DNA from: Synergistaceae bacterium
Lineage (GTDB): Bacteria; Synergistota; Synergistia; Synergistales; Aminobacteriaceae
Length of the DNA: 64,000 nucleotides
Assembly (NCBI GenBank): GCA_017540085.1
Contig: JAFYBQ010000030.1
Span: forward strand, 62,001 to 126,000
Direction of reading: 5' to 3'
Below, in pieces: positions 60,579 through 64,000 of the stretch; the first letter of the stretch is position 1; each line of letters opens with the position of its first letter. A program made the translations under genes and the position numbers. The notes beneath the pieces were generated by a model. It did no database searches, was not told where the DNA came from, and was given only the letters and a program-made list of their open reading frames with translations.

Positions 60579-61120
60579 GCATTGACCGTGATTATGAGCG
60601 GGGGCTTTGGCTCAGGCTTGCTGACGGTGATGTTTCCGCACGCGAGGAGCTTATCGTGTCATATCGGCCTCTTGTGTTCTGGATTGCCCGCAAAATTTAT
60701 GTCTCCGATGACAATCTCAGGCAGGATATTATTCAGGAGGGGATGTTAGCGTTAATTAAGGCTGTGGACAGCTTTGACCCTCAGAAACAATGCCGCTTCA
60801 CAACATACGCCTATCACAAAATACACGGTGCTGTGATAAACCTGTTGGAGCGTTCCGAGAAGAGAGCGCCTATTCCTGTGCCGGATGAATATCTCTGCGC
60901 TGATTATGAGCAGCAGGGCGGCGATGATTGGATTGACGCAGAGCAGGCCGTCTCACGACTTCAGGGACGCGAGGCCGATATAGTGCGCGGACTTTTCTTT
61001 GACGGCAAACGCCCGAAGGACATTGCCCGCGAAAAGTCTCTCGATGTCAGCCATATTTACAGACTCCGGCGTAGTGCGCTGGCTAAATTAAGGGGGTGGC
61101 TCGGCATTGAGGGTGCTTAA
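60575..61120 (+). CDS. Small sigma-70 family RNA polymerase sigma factor
   Basis: A 181-residue alternative sigma factor with region 2 (SYRPLVFWIARKIYVSDDNLRQ, IIQEGMLALIKAVDSFDPQKQ, FTTYAYHKIHGAVINLL) and region 4 (LQGREADIVRGLFFDGKRPKDI, SLDVSHIYRLRRSALAKL) but only a short linker in place of region 3. It resembles sporulation/flagellar-type sigma factors more than ECF ones. It overlaps the phosphatase gene (ATGA) and the following membrane-protein gene by 14 bases, so all are translated together. Its target genes are unknown; an envelope role is suggested by position before bamA. Confidence 0.85.
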   Translation: MSIDRDYERGLWLRLADGDVSAREELIVSYRPLVFWIARKIYVSDDNLRQDIIQEGMLALIKAVDSFDPQKQCRFTTYAYHKIHGAVINLLERSEKRAPIPVPDEYLCADYEQQGGDDWIDAEQAVSRLQGREADIVRGLFFDGKRPKDIAREKSLDVSHIYRLRRSALAKLRGWLGIEGA

Positions 61121-61655
61121 TGTTTCCGCAAGAATTGACGCTGTAATTCACTGGCTTGAACGAATGAAGACATCATACACTTCAGGCCATGCGGAGTGTG
61201 CTTATCTTGACGCTGAATGTGCCAGGGCAGATTTGGAGGTTCTGCGCCGCGAGGCTTTCTGCTCCATACGCCCCCGAAAGACTCACATTGCCGCAAATAT
61301 TATCCGCTCCGTATTCCTCTGCGCTGTGTTTGTGCTGTCCATTGCCAGCCCGGTATCTATGCCGCAGCCATCAGCACCCGTCCCCGCGTCGGAAGTCCAT
61401 AGCCAGAGTCAACCGACCCCCGCGCCTGTTGTCCGTGCGGATTCTCCTGCTACAGTCCCGCAAAAATCGCGCAAGACTTCACGCCGGACTATAGCCAAGA
61501 AACAGAGCCAAAAGAATGCTAGAATACAGCCCGCTGAAAAAGTATCTTCCACAGCAACTACTCAGAAATCGCCTGCGCATGACAAAATTTTTTCTCTTGT
61601 TCGTACAGGGCGCAGGGCTTTGGACAATGATAAATCTGTCATTTTCATTAAGTGA
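61107..61655 (+). CDS. Single-pass membrane protein of unknown function next to a sigma factor
   Basis: A 182-residue protein not recognised as a family. A helical, Glu/Arg-rich N-terminal part (about 1-60; ECAYLDAECARADLEVLRREA) precedes one membrane helix (about 66-84; RSVFLCAVFVLSIASPV) and a Pro/Ser/Ala-rich then Lys-rich tail outside the membrane. N-inside topology and gene coupling (14-base overlap with the sigma gene) are like anti-sigma factors, but no known anti-sigma motif (such as ZAS His-Cys) is present. Start TTG 61107 with GGGGGTGG seven bases upstream; GTG 61113 is possible. Confidence 0.6.
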   Translation: MRVLNVSARIDAVIHWLERMKTSYTSGHAECAYLDAECARADLEVLRREAFCSIRPRKTHIAANIIRSVFLCAVFVLSIASPVSMPQPSAPVPASEVHSQSQPTPAPVVRADSPATVPQKSRKTSRRTIAKKQSQKNARIQPAEKVSSTATTQKSPAHDKIFSLVRTGRRALDNDKSVIFIK

Positions 61656-61666
61656 AAGGAGTTATT

Positions 61667-63394
61667 ATGAGAAAATTTTTCTTGCCGATTATCCTTGCGC
61701 TTCTGTTGTCGACACCGCTTTATTCCGCTGAACTCGCCCGTCAGGTTACAAGCGTCAATATCTCAGGCAACAGCCACATTGCCTCGGAATATATCCTTAA
61801 CGTTATCGACACAAAGCCGGGTACGCCTTTAAGCAGGGATATTATCTTGTCTGATATTGAGGCCGTCTACAATCAGGGCTTTTTTTCTTTCGTTGACGCT
61901 GATTTTACTGACGAAGGCGGCGGAGTCAGCGTAACATTCACCGTACAGGAGAACCCTGTTATACGCAGCATTACATTTTCAGGCAACACATTGTTTACGT
62001 CAAAGCAGCTTATGGACGAAGTTTTTTCGCATGAAGGTACGGTCTTCAACAGGCAATTTTTCCGCAATGACCTAGACCGCATACAGGAAAAATATCACAA
62101 AGCAGGCTATGTTATGGTTCGTGTGTCTGATGTTCAGATTGAGGGGGGAAATATATACGTCAGCATTCTTGAGCCGCGTGTCAAAGATGTGCTGATACAG
62201 GGCAACACAAAGACAAAGACATATGTTATCCGGCGTGAAATAAAGCTCAAAGAAGGGGATATATTCAACGTAACGCGCTTCCGCCATGAGCTTGGGAAAT
62301 TGCAGGGGCTGGGATATTTTGAGGATGTCAATGTTGCGTTCGATGTCCCGGAGGATGATGACAGCATTGTTGATTTGATTTTGACGGTAAAGGAGAAGCG
62401 CACGGCCTCCGTAGGTTTGAATCTGGGCTACGGTACGGAGAGCGGTTTGTCGGGGGGACTGACATACAGCAACACAAATTTATTCGGAAGGGGAATAACG
62501 TTTGAGGCTGGCTTCAACGCGGGCGATGAGTCTACATACTGGACTACGCTGTCAAGCACGTACATGGACGCAAACACATGGGGATGGCGTATCGGTGCGC
62601 GCTACAGGACATATGACGGCAGATATTATTACCGTCAGAATCGCAGGCAGTTTGACTATGACGAAAAAGTATTCACCCTATTCGCCGGAGCCGGAAAGAA
62701 ATTCAGCAATGAGGATTGGAGCTGGTTCGTAACCCTGCGGCGCGAGGACGCAGAGTACAGCAACATACAGCGGGCGATACCCGGATATGTGGACGATCTT
62801 ACGCCGTGGGACGGAGTGAATCAGACTGTAGAATTTCAGCTTATGTGGGACAAGCGCGACGAATATTCGCCCTACCCTAAAGGATTTGTGTGGGATACGA
62901 ATTTGGAGCAGGCGGTAAAAGTTCTCGGCGGCGAGTATGATTACTTCAAGTACTGGACGCAGGCAAGATTATATGTCCCTCTGAACAAACTTATTGAGGG
63001 ATTTGCTGATGTCGGGGGAATGTGGAGCGATGAGAACCCGTTTCTTTTTGCCGCACGGCTCCGCATAGGCTCATCGACTGCTGACGAGCTTCCCGCGTTC
63101 GCCCGTTACAGTCTCGGCGGAATGAACTCTCTCAGGGGATATAATTCACGGTCATTTGAGGGCAGCAATTTTTATCTGGGAAATTTTGAGCTGCGAGTCC
63201 CGGTAGCAAGTGCTGTATCAATCGTGGGATTTTACGACATAGGAAACGCGGACATCACTATGGACTGGAGCAACTATCACGATGATTACGGCATAGGTCT
63301 GCGTGTTAAAACGCCGTTCGGGAATCTGCGTGTGGATTATGCCAAAGGTGAGGACGAGAACAGGACATATTTCGGATTTGGCGAGATGTTTTAG
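61667..63394 (+). CDS. bamA: Outer-membrane assembly protein BamA (Omp85 family), three POTRA domains
   Basis: A 575-residue outer-membrane protein. A signal peptide (about 1-21, ending LYSA) is followed by three POTRA domains (about 25-97, 98-172, 173-250; each with the SGNxxxxxxxL / GYF-type pattern) and a 16-strand barrel. The loop-6 motif reads LRGYNSRSFEG in place of VRGF, and the chain ends in phenylalanine (FGFGEMF), the usual beta signal. It folds and inserts outer-membrane proteins; E. coli BamA has five POTRA domains. AAAGGAG six bases before ATG 61667 fixes the start. Confidence 0.93.
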   Translation: MRKFFLPIILALLLSTPLYSAELARQVTSVNISGNSHIASEYILNVIDTKPGTPLSRDIILSDIEAVYNQGFFSFVDADFTDEGGGVSVTFTVQENPVIRSITFSGNTLFTSKQLMDEVFSHEGTVFNRQFFRNDLDRIQEKYHKAGYVMVRVSDVQIEGGNIYVSILEPRVKDVLIQGNTKTKTYVIRREIKLKEGDIFNVTRFRHELGKLQGLGYFEDVNVAFDVPEDDDSIVDLILTVKEKRTASVGLNLGYGTESGLSGGLTYSNTNLFGRGITFEAGFNAGDESTYWTTLSSTYMDANTWGWRIGARYRTYDGRYYYRQNRRQFDYDEKVFTLFAGAGKKFSNEDWSWFVTLRREDAEYSNIQRAIPGYVDDLTPWDGVNQTVEFQLMWDKRDEYSPYPKGFVWDTNLEQAVKVLGGEYDYFKYWTQARLYVPLNKLIEGFADVGGMWSDENPFLFAARLRIGSSTADELPAFARYSLGGMNSLRGYNSRSFEGSNFYLGNFELRVPVASAVSIVGFYDIGNADITMDWSNYHDDYGIGLRVKTPFGNLRVDYAKGEDENRTYFGFGEMF

Positions 63395-64000
63395 CGCGTT
63401 TTGCCTGTGCCTGATGATAATATTCCTGCCCGCAGAAAAATCCCATGCTGTTACAGTCTCAGGGCTTCCATCATGGCTTTCCCCTGCGGCTTTGCGCGCC
63501 CTCAGTGCTGTATGGAGTGAGATACCCGATGACGGCAGTACAGACCGTGAGGCAACATTAGAGCTTGTAGCGGCGGGACTATTTTCCGGCTATGTCGTGA
63601 AAGTCAAGCCCGGCAGGACAGGCCCGGCGGTGATTTTTACCTGCGCCCAGACTCCAACGCGGCCTGAAACGCGCATAACATTACCGCTTTTGCGCGGCCT
63701 TCCGCTGTCATGGTTCAGTCAAGACATAACCGGGCTTTCGGAGGAAGTTTCCGCCCTTGCCGGAGAAGTCCCCCCTGCGGCTTTGTCGTGGGCTGACGGG
63801 GCTTTGCGTGAATGTGTAGAATCTGAGGTAAAGCACCGCCTGCCCGGATGGGATTTCACCCAGCAGATATATATATCAGACACAACAGCGGCAATAAATC
63901 TTTCATTCCGTCCGTCAGGTGATATGATACTCGCCCTGAAGCCTGTAATACTCTCGCGCACAATCCCTGTAATGTTCCGCTCAGACATGGAGGCCAAAAT
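63378..64000 (+). CDS. Exported protein of unknown function, 5' part
   Basis: The frame is open from TTG 63378 (first methionine at 63414) to the window end, at least 207 codons, so the gene continues outside. The start overlaps the bamA 3' end by 17 bases. The N-terminus looks like a signal peptide (FSAFCLCLMIIFLPAEKSHA), and the following region (VTVSGLPSWLSPAALRALSA) is regular alpha/beta. No family recognised. Its position directly after bamA and its export signal suggest a role in the envelope. The opposite strand shows only a shorter shadow frame. Confidence 0.65.
   Translation, partial: MARCFSAFCLCLMIIFLPAEKSHAVTVSGLPSWLSPAALRALSAVWSEIPDDGSTDREATLELVAAGLFSGYVVKVKPGRTGPAVIFTCAQTPTRPETRITLPLLRGLPLSWFSQDITGLSEEVSALAGEVPPAALSWADGALRECVESEVKHRLPGWDFTQQIYISDTTAAINLSFRPSGDMILALKPVILSRTIPVMFRSDMEAK

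Overview
The window reads as a chromosomal segment of an anaerobic, diderm bacterium of the phylum Synergistota (Synergistaceae-like). Three things point there. One protein ends in a Synerg-CTERM-type tail (Gly-Gly-Cys, hydrophobic helix, Lys/Arg end at about 39070-39156). The gene set includes BamA, OmpH, an RND pump and a full type II secretion system, so there is an outer membrane. The metabolism looks like that of an amino-acid or organic-acid fermenter: tripartite tricarboxylate transporter, CoA-acylating aldehyde dehydrogenase, secreted FMN/FAD reductase, B12-dependent methionine synthase without a reactivation domain. Ordinary stop codons, including TGA, are used throughout. There is no rRNA, CRISPR array, prophage or insertion sequence.

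Layout. 1-8.8 kb: end of ftsH, pgeF, an AEC transporter, a small membrane protein, metH, a methyltransferase-STAS fusion, then an aminotransferase and gpmA on the minus strand. 8.9-14.5 kb: a tRNA-Val with its own promoter, then rpoZ-coaBC-priA-like-queT, ompH and a periplasmic-binding-protein-like gene. 14.6-21.7 kb (minus): two decayed toxin-antitoxin remnants around an RND efflux pair, and glgB. 21.9-26 kb: a metallo-beta-lactamase-fold hydrolase and the tctCBA transporter. 26-30.1 kb: cheV, an unknown gene, rpoD and a K+ channel-like gene in one run. 30.2-36.5 kb: a TPP enzyme with an acylating aldehyde dehydrogenase, and a lipoprotein flavin reductase. 36.6-39.2 kb: a broken Synerg-CTERM surface protein with Ig-like repeats. 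39.2-59.8 kb (minus): one nearly gapless 20.6-kb run, hisZ-hisG-hisD-acyl-ACP thioesterase-trkA-trkH-aminopropyltransferase-like-O-antigen-ligase-like-gspJ-K-L-M-N-C-I-D-E-F-G-H. 59.9-64 kb (plus): histidine phosphatase, a small sigma factor, a single-pass membrane protein, bamA and the start of another exported protein.

Working together: the T2SS cluster would move folded proteins from periplasm to cell surface, and the adjacent Synerg-CTERM gene looks like a candidate client. BamA and OmpH serve outer-membrane protein assembly. HisG is the short form and HisZ its regulatory partner, so these two must act together. The TPP enzyme and the acylating aldehyde dehydrogenase could form a 2-oxoacid to aldehyde to acyl-CoA route.

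Most unusual points: three genes (queT-like, the gene between cheV and rpoD, the aminopropyltransferase-like gene) have good Shine-Dalgarno sequences but only AUA/AUU/AUC/CUG codons at the start position, and gspD may be a fourth. The PriA homologue keeps its zinc domain but has lost the Walker A helicase motif. An LCMT-type methyltransferase is fused to a STAS domain. The K+ channel-like protein has GQG where the selectivity filter should read GYG.
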